NCBI RefSeq assembly: GCF_024436395.1
Contig: NZ_JAFMZO010000004.1
Coordinates: 124,001 to 188,000 of the forward strand
Origin: Paradesertivirga mongoliensis
GTDB lineage: Bacteria > Bacteroidota > Bacteroidia > Sphingobacteriales > Sphingobacteriaceae
Direction of reading: 5' to 3'
DNA length: 64,000 nt
The notes beneath the pieces were generated by a model. The model saw only the letters and a program-made list of their open reading frames with translations, did no database searches and was not told where the DNA came from. Position numbers and translations under genes: made by a program. Positions 18,402 through 27,528 of the stretch are shown here, one piece after another (position 1 is the stretch's first letter; every line of letters starts with the position of its first letter).

Positions 18402-20891
18402 ATGATCACCTTCAACCCATACCAATACCAACTCCCAGTCACAGAAATAATCTCTGACCTTCAGCGCAAGCTGAACACCAACAATACCCTTATCCTCACC
18501 GCCCCACCCGGCGCCGGAAAAAGCACCATCTTACCCTTAGCCCTCCTAAACGCTCCCTGGCTAAACAACAAAAAAATAATCCTCCTCGAACCAAGAAGAC
18601 TGGCAGCTAGCACCATCGCCCACCGGATGGCAGACCTCTTAGGCGAACAACCCGGCCAAACCGTCGGCTACAGAATAAGATTCGAAAACAAAATTTCGCG
18701 TAACACCAAAATCGAAGTCGTCACCGAAGGCATCCTCACCCGCATGCTCCACACCGACAACGCCCTCGAAGACTACGCCCTCATCATCTTCGACGAGTTC
18801 CACGAACGCAGCATCCATGCCGACATCGCCCTCGCCCTCAGCCGCGAAGTACAACAAATACTCCGCCCCGACCTCCGGCTACTCATCATGTCCGCCACCC
18901 TCGATGTACCCCAATTAGCAGAAATGCTAAATGCTCCTGTTGTCGAAAGCAAAGGCAAAATGTACCCCGTTGACATCATCTACACCGGCGAGCAGCCCAT
19001 CGAGCAACTGCCCGACCATTGCAGCAAAACCATCGCCCGCGCCACCAAAGAGCAGGAGGGCGACACCCTCGTATTTCTCCCCGGCCAGGCCGAGATCCGC
19101 AAAACCGCCGAAATCCTCAAACGCAGCCTCAGCAGTTTCGCCATCCACCCGCTGTACGGACAACTCAGCCACGCCGAACAACAAGCCGCCCTCATGCCCG
19201 ACCCGCATGGCCGCCGCAAAATCGTGCTCGCCACCTCCATCGCCGAAACCAGCTTAACCATCCAGGGCATCCGCATCGTAGTCGACAGCGGCTACACCCG
19301 CAAATCCGCCTTCGACCCCCGCACCGGCCTCTCCGCACTCAAAACCGTACAAGTCTCCACCGACTCTGCCGACCAGCGCGCAGGCCGTGCCGGCCGCCTC
19401 AGCACCGGAAGCTGCTACAGAATGTGGTCCGCCGCCACCCAGCAGCGCCTCGCGCCATACCGAACCCCCGAGATCCTCGACAGCGACCTCACACCCCTCA
19501 TGCTCGACCTCCTCGAATGGGGCATCACCAATCCCAACGCCCTCAGCTGGCTCAACAATCCCCCGGCAGCGGCCCTTAACAGCGCCAAAGAACTCCTAAC
19601 GGCCCTCGGCGCTATCGAAGGCGACAAAATCACCGACCACGGCAAACAAATCCACCGCCTGCCGCTACACCCGCGGCTCGCCAACATGCTCATCACCGCT
19701 CAGGAACTAAATAAATTACCCCTCGCCACCGACATCGCCGCCCTCCTCGAAGAACGCGACCCACTCGACCGTACCCTGGCCGGTGCCGACCTCAACCACC
19801 GCATCGAACAGCTCCGCCGTTACCGTGCCGAACAACGTCGCGACCGCCAATACGAAAAGATCGAAAAAACCGCCGCCGCCTACCGCAGGCTCTTCCATAT
19901 CCAGGCCGACAATTCCGCCACCGACGCCTACCACGCCGGCCTCCTGCTCGCCTACGCCTATCCCGAGCGCATCGCCTCCGCCAAAGACGCCAAAAACGGC
20001 CTCTTCCAGCTCGCCAACGGACAAACCGCTACTATCAACCGCGACGACGACCTCGCACACGAACCCTGGCTCTCCATCGCCCAACTCGATGCCCAAAAAG
20101 GCCAGGGCAAGATCTTCATCGCCGCACCCCTCAACCCCAAGGACCTCACACACCTCGCCAAAGAAACCGAGAACATCCGTTGGGACAGCCGCAAACAACA
20201 GCTCCTCGCCACCGCCGATCTCCGCATCGGCAGCATCGTGCTGCAATCCCGCCCCCTCGCAGCGCCCCCCAAACAAAAGCTCGACGACGTCCTCAGCGCC
20301 ACCATCAAAGCCGAGGGCCAGCACCTGCTCGATTTTAACCCCGACGTACAAACCTGGCAGAACCGCGTACTCAGCCTCCGCCGCTGGAACCCCGAACAAT
20401 CCTGGCCCAACGTAAGCACCGAAGCCCTGCTCGCCAGCAACCAAACCTGGCTCGGCCCATATTACGACCAGCTTCGCAAGGCCGACGACTTCAAAAAAAT
20501 CAACCTCAGCCACGTACTGCAACATTCCCTCACCTACGACCAACAGCAGCAGCTCAACCAGCTCGCCCCGGCCGCCATCACCGTACCCAGCGGCTCCAGC
20601 ATCCCGCTCAGCTATTCCCCCTATGGCGAAGCACCCATCCTGGCCGTCCGCTTGCAAGAACTATTCGGCATGCTCGATACACCCACTGTAAACAGCGGAG
20701 CCCAAACCGTAGTCATCCACCTGCTCTCACCCGGCTACAAGCCCGTGCAAGTCACCACAGATCTTCGCAGCTTCTGGCAAAACACCTATTTCGAAGTCCG
20801 CAAAGAACTCAAACGCCGATACCCCAAACATTCATGGCCCGAAAACCCGCTCGAAGCAGAGGCGGTAAGAGGGGTGAAGAGGAAGGGGTAG
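18402..20891 (+). CDS. hrpB: ATP-dependent helicase HrpB
   Basis: An 829-aa DEAH-box helicase of the HrpB family. Motif I is APPGAGKSTILPL, motif II DEFHER, motif III MSATLD, followed by FLPGQAEI, ATSIAETSLTI and the arginine-finger motif QRAGRAGR. The C-terminal HrpB-specific part includes LSYSPYGEAPILAVRLQELFG and ends RYPKHSWPENPLEAEA, which is diagnostic. Its exact role in bacteria is not settled (RNA helicase). Base use is striking: the coding strand is very rich in C, with codons ending mostly in C, unlike the AT-rich genes that follow. This composition produces long false reading frames on both strands. Confidence 0.95.
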   Translation: MITFNPYQYQLPVTEIISDLQRKLNTNNTLILTAPPGAGKSTILPLALLNAPWLNNKKIILLEPRRLAASTIAHRMADLLGEQPGQTVGYRIRFENKISRNTKIEVVTEGILTRMLHTDNALEDYALIIFDEFHERSIHADIALALSREVQQILRPDLRLLIMSATLDVPQLAEMLNAPVVESKGKMYPVDIIYTGEQPIEQLPDHCSKTIARATKEQEGDTLVFLPGQAEIRKTAEILKRSLSSFAIHPLYGQLSHAEQQAALMPDPHGRRKIVLATSIAETSLTIQGIRIVVDSGYTRKSAFDPRTGLSALKTVQVSTDSADQRAGRAGRLSTGSCYRMWSAATQQRLAPYRTPEILDSDLTPLMLDLLEWGITNPNALSWLNNPPAAALNSAKELLTALGAIEGDKITDHGKQIHRLPLHPRLANMLITAQELNKLPLATDIAALLEERDPLDRTLAGADLNHRIEQLRRYRAEQRRDRQYEKIEKTAAAYRRLFHIQADNSATDAYHAGLLLAYAYPERIASAKDAKNGLFQLANGQTATINRDDDLAHEPWLSIAQLDAQKGQGKIFIAAPLNPKDLTHLAKETENIRWDSRKQQLLATADLRIGSIVLQSRPLAAPPKQKLDDVLSATIKAEGQHLLDFNPDVQTWQNRVLSLRRWNPEQSWPNVSTEALLASNQTWLGPYYDQLRKADDFKKINLSHVLQHSLTYDQQQQLNQLAPAAITVPSGSSIPLSYSPYGEAPILAVRLQELFGMLDTPTVNSGAQTVVIHLLSPGYKPVQVTTDLRSFWQNTYFEVRKELKRRYPKHSWPENPLEAEAVRGVKRKG

Positions 20892-21217
20892 GGTAGGCCG
20901 TCACATTGAGCCTGTCGAAATGCGGAGCGCAGGCCGTCATTCGGAGCGTTTTGTCATCTCGACGATAGGAGAGATCTTGCTCGCTGACGGGAATGTTGTT
21001 TTTTTGAAGTTTGGAAAGGTACTGATAGCCTTGGTAGGTGCTGTGGCCCTGCTTTCCGTTCATACGCCTGCAGGCCTTAGGCGCGAAGGCCGGTATACAC
21101 TTCAATCAGGTTTAGGATGGAAGGTCACGCTTTTTAAGAAGCATGGTTAAATGGATTTCAGTAGTGTTATTCCGCATTGATGGCGAATTATTTATATTGC
21201 TGTTTTTAAAGGTACTT
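20892..21217. other. Intergenic, with a dispersed GTCACATTGAGCCTGTCGAAATG repeat
   Basis: No gene seen. About 20896-20970 carries the GTCA(C)ATTGAGCCTGTCGAA sequence followed by a second copy-like unit (GTCATCTCGACGATAGGAGA). The reverse complement of the same unit is recognisable at about 28808-28860. Confidence 0.5.
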
Positions 21218-23539
21218 ATGAATTATTTAGCAATTATCGATGAAATTAAACAAGAGACTGGCCTAGAACTAATTGAAGTTGGTGATGTCAGGGACATTGT
21301 TCTAACCAATCACCTTGCCAAAAAATATGATTTACACCCTGAGAGGTACGAAAATATTTTTAAGTCTAATCTAGCTTTGTTTCAGTTGGAAGGTGAGGAG
21401 ATTGTTGGCCTTATACTAAATAACTGTGAGTTGAATGCTATTCCTAAGTGTTTATTTGATATTAGCAGTCTTAGAGTATTAAGCCTAGCTTCCAATCATA
21501 TTGAAAGCCTTGAAAACAGCTTTGATCGACTACAATACCTCGAATATTTAGATTTATCTAAGAATGATATAGTAGAAATACCCGCTTCCATATACTGCTT
21601 AAAAAGTTTGGTGTTTCTTAATTTTCACAAAAATCAAATTGCAGAACTCTCGGAGGATATAAGGCAATTTGCATCTTTAGAAACACTTTTGTTATCAGAA
21701 AATAAGCTCATCCGAGTGCCAGATGAAATCATTGAATTAGATACTCTATGGAAGTATACTGAGGGTCTTAACAATATTAATTTTGAGAAGGATAAGGCAG
21801 TAAGAAGTCAAACATATGAATTAGCCGCAAGATTGCGCGACGAAGAAAGGCGCCTGTTTATGGAAGGTAGAACAGGAATTAATTTCGATGGTAACGATAT
21901 AGAAAATTTACCCCCAGAACTTGTAAAAAAAGGACGGAACAAAGTTTTAGAATATTGGCACTCATTGAGTCATGGAGAGTCGTTTCCTGTTAATGAATTT
22001 AAACTCATCTTGGTAGGTGATGGAGGTTCGGGAAAAACCTCATTGTTAAAGCGAATTACAACAGGTGAGTTTGACATAAATGAGAAACAAACCCACGGTA
22101 TAAATATTCAAAGTTGGCGTCTGAAGCGCGACGAGAAGGAGGTTTCAGCGAACCTTTGGGATTTTGGTGGTCAAGAGATCATGCACTCTACTCATCAATT
22201 CTTCTTGTCTAATAGGAGTCTATATATAGTAGTTATCGATAGCAGGAGAGAAGAGAAAGTTGAGTATTGGTTGAAGCACATTGAAGCTCTTGGTGGTAAT
22301 TCACCGACCATAATTGTAATAAATAAAATTGATGAGAATGCTGGTTTCGATGTTAACCGTAAGTTTCTGCTAAAAAAATATCCCAATATTTTTGCGATTA
22401 CAAAAGTTTCGTGTTCAACGGGAGAGGGGTTGGAAGCCCTCATATCGGCAATCAAAGGCGCATTAGATAATGTTAGTCATCTTAACACGCTATGGCCGAA
22501 ATCTTGGTTTTTACTTAAGCAACGGCTTGAAACAATAAACGAAAATTTTATTTCCATAACGAAATTCCACGAACTTTGTAAGGAATTCGAAATATACTCA
22601 ACAGCAAGCCAATCTACACTTTTAGATTTTTTCCACGATTTGGGTGTTATGCTGCGTTTCAAAGATTTTGGTCTAAATGATACAAGTGTTTTAAACCCGC
22701 ATTGGGTTACTGAAGGCGTTTACCGAATAATAAACTCAAAAAAGCTTGCAGAACATTTGGGGATTTTAAAATATGAACTACTTGAAAGCATACTCCCAAA
22801 AGAAATTTATCCCCGACCACAACATAATTTCCTCGTTTCTTTAATGGAGAAGTTTGAATTATGTTATAAGATAACTACTGATGCAATGTTGATTCCTGAC
22901 TTACTCAGTGTTCAGGAACCTGATTTTGAAATCGAGCCCACTTTAGAGTTTCTTTTTATCTATAATTTCTTACCAAGGTCGATTTTTCCACGTTTCGTTG
23001 TGAGGATGAAAAATGATGTTAAAGAATCGTTAGCTTGGCGAACAGGTGTAGTTTTAGAGAATAAAAAAATGAAATCGCTAGCGCGAATCACTATTGATTA
23101 TGAAGAAAAGCGCATTTATGTAAAGGTTTCCGGAGAATCTCCTAGAGACTACTTTTCAATTATTCATCATTCTTTGACTGATATCAATAGTAGCTTCCAA
23201 TTTATTTCAACATCTGAAAGAGTTCCCGTAGGCGATGAAGATTTAACAGTTAGCTATCAACATTTAAAAAATCTTGAGGAAATGGGTGTGTTTACATTTA
23301 TTCCAGAAGGTTCTCTAACACCAATAAATGTGAGTGCAACGCTTGGATCGATAACAAAAACTAGAAAGGAATCAATTGAAGAAGAAATACTCAATAGTTT
23401 AAGAGAAATTAAGAATCAAATTTCTGATAGAGGCGGATTGATTAATGAAGCAAATAAAATTTTAGAGCTAAAGCCGAACATCGCTGGAATCGGAATCAAT
23501 GTTAACGCATTAATTGATAAGCTTTTCAAAAGTAAATAG
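21218..23539 (+). CDS. Roco-family protein (LRR-Roc-COR GTPase)
   Basis: A 773-aa protein. Residues about 40-165 form four to five leucine-rich repeats (LRVLSLASNHIESL, LEYLDLSKNDIVEIP, LETLLLSENKLIRVP). The Roc GTPase domain carries all G motifs: P-loop GDGGSGKT 267-274, G3 DFGGQ 315-319, G4 NKID 369-372 and G5-like SCSTGEG. The COR domain follows (LLDFFHDLGVMLRF, LNPHWVTEGVYRII), and the last 60 residues are a helical, charged tail that could couple to an effector. The ATG at 21218 (MNYLAIIDEIK) removes an implausible hydrophobic leader. Codon use is AT-rich, unlike hrpB. Bacterial Roco proteins are GTP-driven dimers of mostly unknown function; a conflict/defence role here is inferred from the neighbours. 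Confidence 0.9.
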   Translation: MNYLAIIDEIKQETGLELIEVGDVRDIVLTNHLAKKYDLHPERYENIFKSNLALFQLEGEEIVGLILNNCELNAIPKCLFDISSLRVLSLASNHIESLENSFDRLQYLEYLDLSKNDIVEIPASIYCLKSLVFLNFHKNQIAELSEDIRQFASLETLLLSENKLIRVPDEIIELDTLWKYTEGLNNINFEKDKAVRSQTYELAARLRDEERRLFMEGRTGINFDGNDIENLPPELVKKGRNKVLEYWHSLSHGESFPVNEFKLILVGDGGSGKTSLLKRITTGEFDINEKQTHGINIQSWRLKRDEKEVSANLWDFGGQEIMHSTHQFFLSNRSLYIVVIDSRREEKVEYWLKHIEALGGNSPTIIVINKIDENAGFDVNRKFLLKKYPNIFAITKVSCSTGEGLEALISAIKGALDNVSHLNTLWPKSWFLLKQRLETINENFISITKFHELCKEFEIYSTASQSTLLDFFHDLGVMLRFKDFGLNDTSVLNPHWVTEGVYRIINSKKLAEHLGILKYELLESILPKEIYPRPQHNFLVSLMEKFELCYKITTDAMLIPDLLSVQEPDFEIEPTLEFLFIYNFLPRSIFPRFVVRMKNDVKESLAWRTGVVLENKKMKSLARITIDYEEKRIYVKVSGESPRDYFSIIHHSLTDINSSFQFISTSERVPVGDEDLTVSYQHLKNLEEMGVFTFIPEGSLTPINVSATLGSITKTRKESIEEEILNSLREIKNQISDRGGLINEANKILELKPNIAGIGINVNALIDKLFKSK

Positions 23540-23699
23540 AATTTGTGCTGAGCGTGTATCCAATCTTCTTACTTACTAAAAACCCATTTCGCGATTGTTC
23601 TTTAGCCATTTTATTCCAGTGCTAATAATTACATGAATACAACGTTTACGCGCACGATTCGCTTAAGCTTGCTATCAAATAATGTATATTGAACTTTGA

Positions 23700-24758
23700 A
23701 TGAAAAAGCTTAACAATAAAAAGGAAAAAATCTTTGAACTGTTTTCTCAAAACTTAGCTTGGGTAAAGGAACATCCTTCTATTTCATTCAATCCCGACTT
23801 CGAGAAAGGGTACGTTTGCCCTTTATGTTTTGATGCTTTTTTTGAAAAAGATCTGGCTCATTCTGCACCTAACCCACTGACTATTGAGCATATACCTCCC
23901 GAGTCTTTGGGAGGGAAACCATTGGTTCTTACTTGTAAAAATTGTAATTCGAAAAGTGGACATGAATTAGACGCTCATTTGTTAAAGCACCTTCTCGAAG
24001 AAGATGCTCATGCATTATTGCCAAGCTCTAAAACTAAGGCGACATTCGAGCTTAACGGCAATAAAGTTAATGGTGTCGTAGAGGTAGATGATAAAGGAGA
24101 GATAAAGTTTGACCTTCAACCTCAACGCTCTCATCCTGATCAATCAAGGAGATTTATGAAGGATTTGTTACCACCACAAACTATATATAATCCCATCTTC
24201 AATTCGGATAATTTGTTTGAAAGTGGGGTTACTACTGCTAAATTTAGAGTGTCGTTATCCAAATACTCAAAAGAGCGACGAGCAGAAGTGGCTCTTTTAA
24301 GGATTGCGTATTTAAAAGCTTTTTCTACGCTTGGAAATGGTTTTTATATCAATCCTGGCTTGTATAAAGTGCGTGAACAAATACTCAATCCAGACAAGGA
24401 GATTTTGCCTAAAGTATTTTGGATTCACTTTGATTTTCCAAAAGAGTTAGAAGGGATTAACATTATATCACTTCCAAAGGAGTTGCGTTGTTATCTAGTT
24501 ATTTTCACGTTAAAAACACAAAGCCTGGCTAGGCGATTTGCCATAGCATTACCTGGACCTACCGATCCGGGGGTGGAAGTATATGACTATATTGCTAATA
24601 ATCTATGTGTAGGGGATGGAACAGCCTTCGTGAATGGAATGATTGAACATATTCCTGATACAGACTATCTGAGAGTCAAAAAATACACGTTTGCCTCTCT
24701 GTATTTCTGGGGAGAATATACAAAGGAAGATTATCAGCCGCGATTACCACCAGAGTAA
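23700..24758 (+). CDS. HNH-endonuclease-like protein 1
   Basis: A 352-aa protein with an N-terminal zinc-bound HNH-type module: C40-x2-C43, H64 in TIEHIPPESLGG, C79-x2-C82-N83 and H88. The C-x2-C pairs would hold zinc, and H64 with N83/H88 are the candidate ββα-metal catalytic residues. Residues from about 100 on form a mixed domain with VALLRIAYLKAFSTLG and an FWIHFDFPKELEG stretch that I do not recognise. The gene lies 160 bases after the Roco gene and 24 bases before a second protein of the same layout, so the HNH pair is probably one operon. Nuclease activity is predicted from the motif only. Confidence 0.75.
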   Translation: MKKLNNKKEKIFELFSQNLAWVKEHPSISFNPDFEKGYVCPLCFDAFFEKDLAHSAPNPLTIEHIPPESLGGKPLVLTCKNCNSKSGHELDAHLLKHLLEEDAHALLPSSKTKATFELNGNKVNGVVEVDDKGEIKFDLQPQRSHPDQSRRFMKDLLPPQTIYNPIFNSDNLFESGVTTAKFRVSLSKYSKERRAEVALLRIAYLKAFSTLGNGFYINPGLYKVREQILNPDKEILPKVFWIHFDFPKELEGINIISLPKELRCYLVIFTLKTQSLARRFAIALPGPTDPGVEVYDYIANNLCVGDGTAFVNGMIEHIPDTDYLRVKKYTFASLYFWGEYTKEDYQPRLPPE

Positions 24759-24782
24759 GATATAGAAATACGCATTATTTGT

Positions 24783-25889
24783 ATGAGCACAGAAGATATC
24801 CCTCTTATCATGTATACTTTTCCTAAACATTTGGAAGACGTGCAGAAATTCTTTACTCATTATCTCCTTGAGGAGATAGTATTACCGCCGACAAGCGCAA
24901 GAACTAAATTTCCACCTTATGAAGAGCGCATTTGCAGGTTTTGTAAAAGAAATTCCAAAGAAACAAGCTTCAAGACAGATTCACATGTGATACCACATGC
25001 GTTGGGGAATAAGTATTTGGTTGCGGATGATGAATGTGATCAATGCAACAAGCTTTTTTCTACTTATGAAAACTGTTTAGTAGACTACTTAGGTATCCAT
25101 AGAACCGTTTTTAGTAGTAGGGGAAAGAAAAATAAAGTTCCCAAGTTTAAATCTCCCGATGCTGGCTTAACTGCATCCAATACACACTTTCAAACTATTG
25201 AAAAGGCTATCATAATCGAGGATAACAATGGGAGTGCTTTTAATATTGATGATGTCTCTGGTAAAACTACCATAAACTATAAGAAGCATTCATACATTCC
25301 GATTTTCGTTTATAAAGCGTTGTTGAAAGTTGCTCTGAGTCTGATAAAAGAGACTTATCTACCTGCTTATACCGAGACAATAAAAATGTTGATCACCGAT
25401 CATTCCGACAACTTTCTTTCCTCCTTTGCTAAAGTAGGTGCAGCTTATACAAGTCTACACATGAAAACTCATTGCCTAATATTTAGGAAGCAGAGTGCTA
25501 CAGAATCTTTCCCAACACATGTTTTTCAATTGTATTATGAGAACTTAGTCTTTCAATTGTTTATCCCTTTAAATAAGGAAGATTGTGAATACTACGGTGA
25601 TCGGGCGCTGAATATTATTTATTGTCCACCAATATTTTTCCAGCCGGAAGCGGAAGACGAAAAATGTTCTTTTGAGATTCTAGACTTGTCAGGCACACAA
25701 AAAGTCAAAGAGACAGGGACATTGAGTATGATGTTTGACCCGGAAGCAACTAAAAATCTCAGTGCAATGAATCCTTTCACGGGCGAAGTGGAGTCAAATG
25801 TCAAATTTAACCCTAAAAACATCGCTAAGATTATGTTAGTGCCAAGTGGAGCATCGATACCCATTATTAACAACTCTAAGAAGTCATAA
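24783..25889 (+). CDS. HNH-endonuclease-like protein 2
   Basis: A 368-aa protein built like its upstream neighbour: C51-x2-C54, then H68 and H72 in SHVIPHALGNKYL, then C85-x2-C88-N89 (ECDQCNKLF). A KALLKVALSLIKE helix in the second half corresponds in position to ALLRIAYLKAF of the first protein, so the two look like diverged paralogues with related C-terminal domains. The SHVIPHALGN form, with paired histidines and no aspartate after them, differs from classical HNH and could be either an active variant or a nucleic-acid-binding zinc module. Same strand, 24-base gap to the previous gene. Confidence 0.72.
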   Translation: MSTEDIPLIMYTFPKHLEDVQKFFTHYLLEEIVLPPTSARTKFPPYEERICRFCKRNSKETSFKTDSHVIPHALGNKYLVADDECDQCNKLFSTYENCLVDYLGIHRTVFSSRGKKNKVPKFKSPDAGLTASNTHFQTIEKAIIIEDNNGSAFNIDDVSGKTTINYKKHSYIPIFVYKALLKVALSLIKETYLPAYTETIKMLITDHSDNFLSSFAKVGAAYTSLHMKTHCLIFRKQSATESFPTHVFQLYYENLVFQLFIPLNKEDCEYYGDRALNIIYCPPIFFQPEAEDEKCSFEILDLSGTQKVKETGTLSMMFDPEATKNLSAMNPFTGEVESNVKFNPKNIAKIMLVPSGASIPIINNSKKS

Positions 25890-26010
25890 TTGAACTACAC
25901 AAGATGGTGGTTCTGCGTACTCTGTACCTAAGTTAGTACTGTTTCATGACAATTTCATCAAATGTGGGTTCCGAAAATGGCCAGTTCCATGATGTTTACT
26001 ACCTTGTAAA

Positions 26011-27135
26011 ATGACGTCTAGTACAACCGACAAAAAGAATCAACATTATATTCCGAAATTCTACCTCCGAAATTTTTCGTTTGAAGGAAATCAAAAACAG
26101 CTCGGAATATACAATACTTCTAAGCAGTTTTTTTATGATAGAGCTCCATTAAAAAATCAAGGCTCTAAGAATTTTTTTTATGGAACTGATGGAAAAATTG
26201 AAGATGCACTTTCGACAATTGAAGGTGATCTGGCTGCGGTTATTAAAGAGATATTGGAATCTAAAGAACTTCCCCGTAAAGGTTCAAAGGAGCATATCCA
26301 ACTCATGGCGTTTGTTGGTCTAACTTACCTGAGAAATCCGATATTAATAGCAAACATGAAAAATAGTAGGGAGGGAGTGAAGAAACGATGGTTGGAGCTT
26401 GATCCAGAATTAGATATGGATAAATATTTCCCTGAGTTCTCGCATGAAGAGGACGTAAAAACAGCATTGTCAGCAGTTAATGATATTTCAGAAAACATTC
26501 AGGACCTAGAGTTCAAGCTAGTTATTAATAGGACAAAGACAGCTTTTATTTCATCCGATTTTCCGATTGTAAAGTATAATAGGTTTTTAGAGATGAAAGG
26601 TTGGCCTGGCGGTAAAACCGGGTATGGAAATATAGGGTTACAGATCTTCGTTCCTTTGAATTATGAATTATTGCTAATTTTTTATGACCCTTTGATTTAT
26701 AAAGTCGGATCACGAAAGAGTACAAAATTAGAAATAGACGAAGTTAAAAGCATCGATAGTATTAATCAATTACAGATTTTAAATTGCCTTGACACACTTT
26801 TTTTTGATGAAAAAATAAGCAAACATTACATAGAACAGCTTGTAGCTTCTTCAAAGAAATACAAAAGAGCAAATGAGCCGATTACGGAGTATGGCTATTT
26901 ATATAAAAACGGTGAAGCGCCTCGCGCTATAGCTAAAAACGAAGCGAATATAGTTTCCTTTGGTACGACTGATTGCGAAACAAACCTAGAGATCCAAGGT
27001 GTAAAAATTCATTCGGGTGCTTCGAGGGTTCAAGTAACCCGACGCGCAGCACAGTTAAGACCTTTACCCAAACTGCTCATGGCCAGAAGGGATTCTCCTA
27101 ATCGCCCCCCCTCTGTCCGGAGAGTTAAGCGTTAG
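26011..27135 (+). CDS. DUF4238 protein with a foreign-looking C-terminal tail
   Basis: A 374-aa protein whose start NQHYIPKFYLRNFSFEGNQK is the signature of the DUF4238 family, of unknown function. The body carries FVGLTYLRNPILIANMKNS and SSDFPIVKYNRF, as family members do. The last 35 or so residues (RVQVTRRAAQLRPLPKLLMA and on to RRVKR) are Arg/Pro-rich, with GC-rich codons unlike the rest, and run into REP-like DNA, so the true C-terminus has probably been replaced by repeat insertion. It follows the HNH pair after 121 bases on the same strand. From memory DUF4238 genes occur in accessory and defence regions. Confidence 0.75.
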   Translation: MTSSTTDKKNQHYIPKFYLRNFSFEGNQKQLGIYNTSKQFFYDRAPLKNQGSKNFFYGTDGKIEDALSTIEGDLAAVIKEILESKELPRKGSKEHIQLMAFVGLTYLRNPILIANMKNSREGVKKRWLELDPELDMDKYFPEFSHEEDVKTALSAVNDISENIQDLEFKLVINRTKTAFISSDFPIVKYNRFLEMKGWPGGKTGYGNIGLQIFVPLNYELLLIFYDPLIYKVGSRKSTKLEIDEVKSIDSINQLQILNCLDTLFFDEKISKHYIEQLVASSKKYKRANEPITEYGYLYKNGEAPRAIAKNEANIVSFGTTDCETNLEIQGVKIHSGASRVQVTRRAAQLRPLPKLLMARRDSPNRPPSVRRVKR

Positions 27136-27196
27136 CGTCTCTGCGGATTCAACAATGGACAGGAGTCTCCGACTCCTATAAATCTTTATGTATATG

Positions 27197-27456
27197 CGCA
27201 TTATTGTTATGTTAAACGGATATTATGAATGCGAATCGGCCAAATTTTCTTTGTAAATAAGCATTATGGCTACGTAAGCGGGCATTATGGTTACGTAAAC
27301 GGTCATTATGAACAAGTAAATCGGCATTATGACGATGTGAACAGTCATTATGATGATGTAAATGACCATTATGGCGATGTAAGTGGATATTATGGCATAG
27401 TAAACGGACATTATGGCTGTGTAACTGGGCATTATGCCTATGTCATCGGGCATTAT
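27197..27456. repeat. 21-bp tandem repeat array, CATTATGGCTACGTAAACGG type
   Basis: About twelve contiguous units of exactly 21 bp, consensus GxCATTATGGCTACGTAAACG, with divergent units at the left end (27197-27260) and nearly regular units after 27261. There are no spacers, so it is a minisatellite and not CRISPR. One frame (ATG at 27229, 99 codons) reads as the heptad H-Y-x-x-V-N-G with Tyr and Val four residues apart; the reverse frame is also open and reads as a hydrophobic repeat. Neither has a ribosome-binding site I can defend. Confidence 0.85.
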
Positions 27457-27528
27457 TATATCTCTCCAACAAGCACAAGTCTTAATAAATCTATTTTGCT
27501 ACATTTAAACCTTAAATGCATTTATTGA

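Noticed and set aside
19019-20415. Two further forward frames in hrpB rich in Arg, Pro and Ser
   Set aside because: Low-complexity shadow frames of the same C-rich gene.
19716-20657. Long antisense open frame within hrpB (313 codons)
   Set aside because: Produced by the C-rich composition of hrpB; amino-acid use is skewed to Gly, Val, Glu and it overlaps an unmistakable helicase.
21143-21217. Hydrophobic leader of the Roco protein (first 25 codons)
   Set aside because: Roco proteins are cytoplasmic and the ATG at 21218 gives a typical start; the leader is likely upstream intergenic DNA.
27223-27453. Hydrophobic reverse-strand open frame over the 21-bp array
   Set aside because: A frame with no stops follows automatically from a 21-bp repeat; there is no start or ribosome-binding site of value.
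27197-27456. CRISPR-like appearance of the 21-bp repeats
   Set aside because: Units are contiguous with no spacers and diverge gradually from one end. No cas gene is near.
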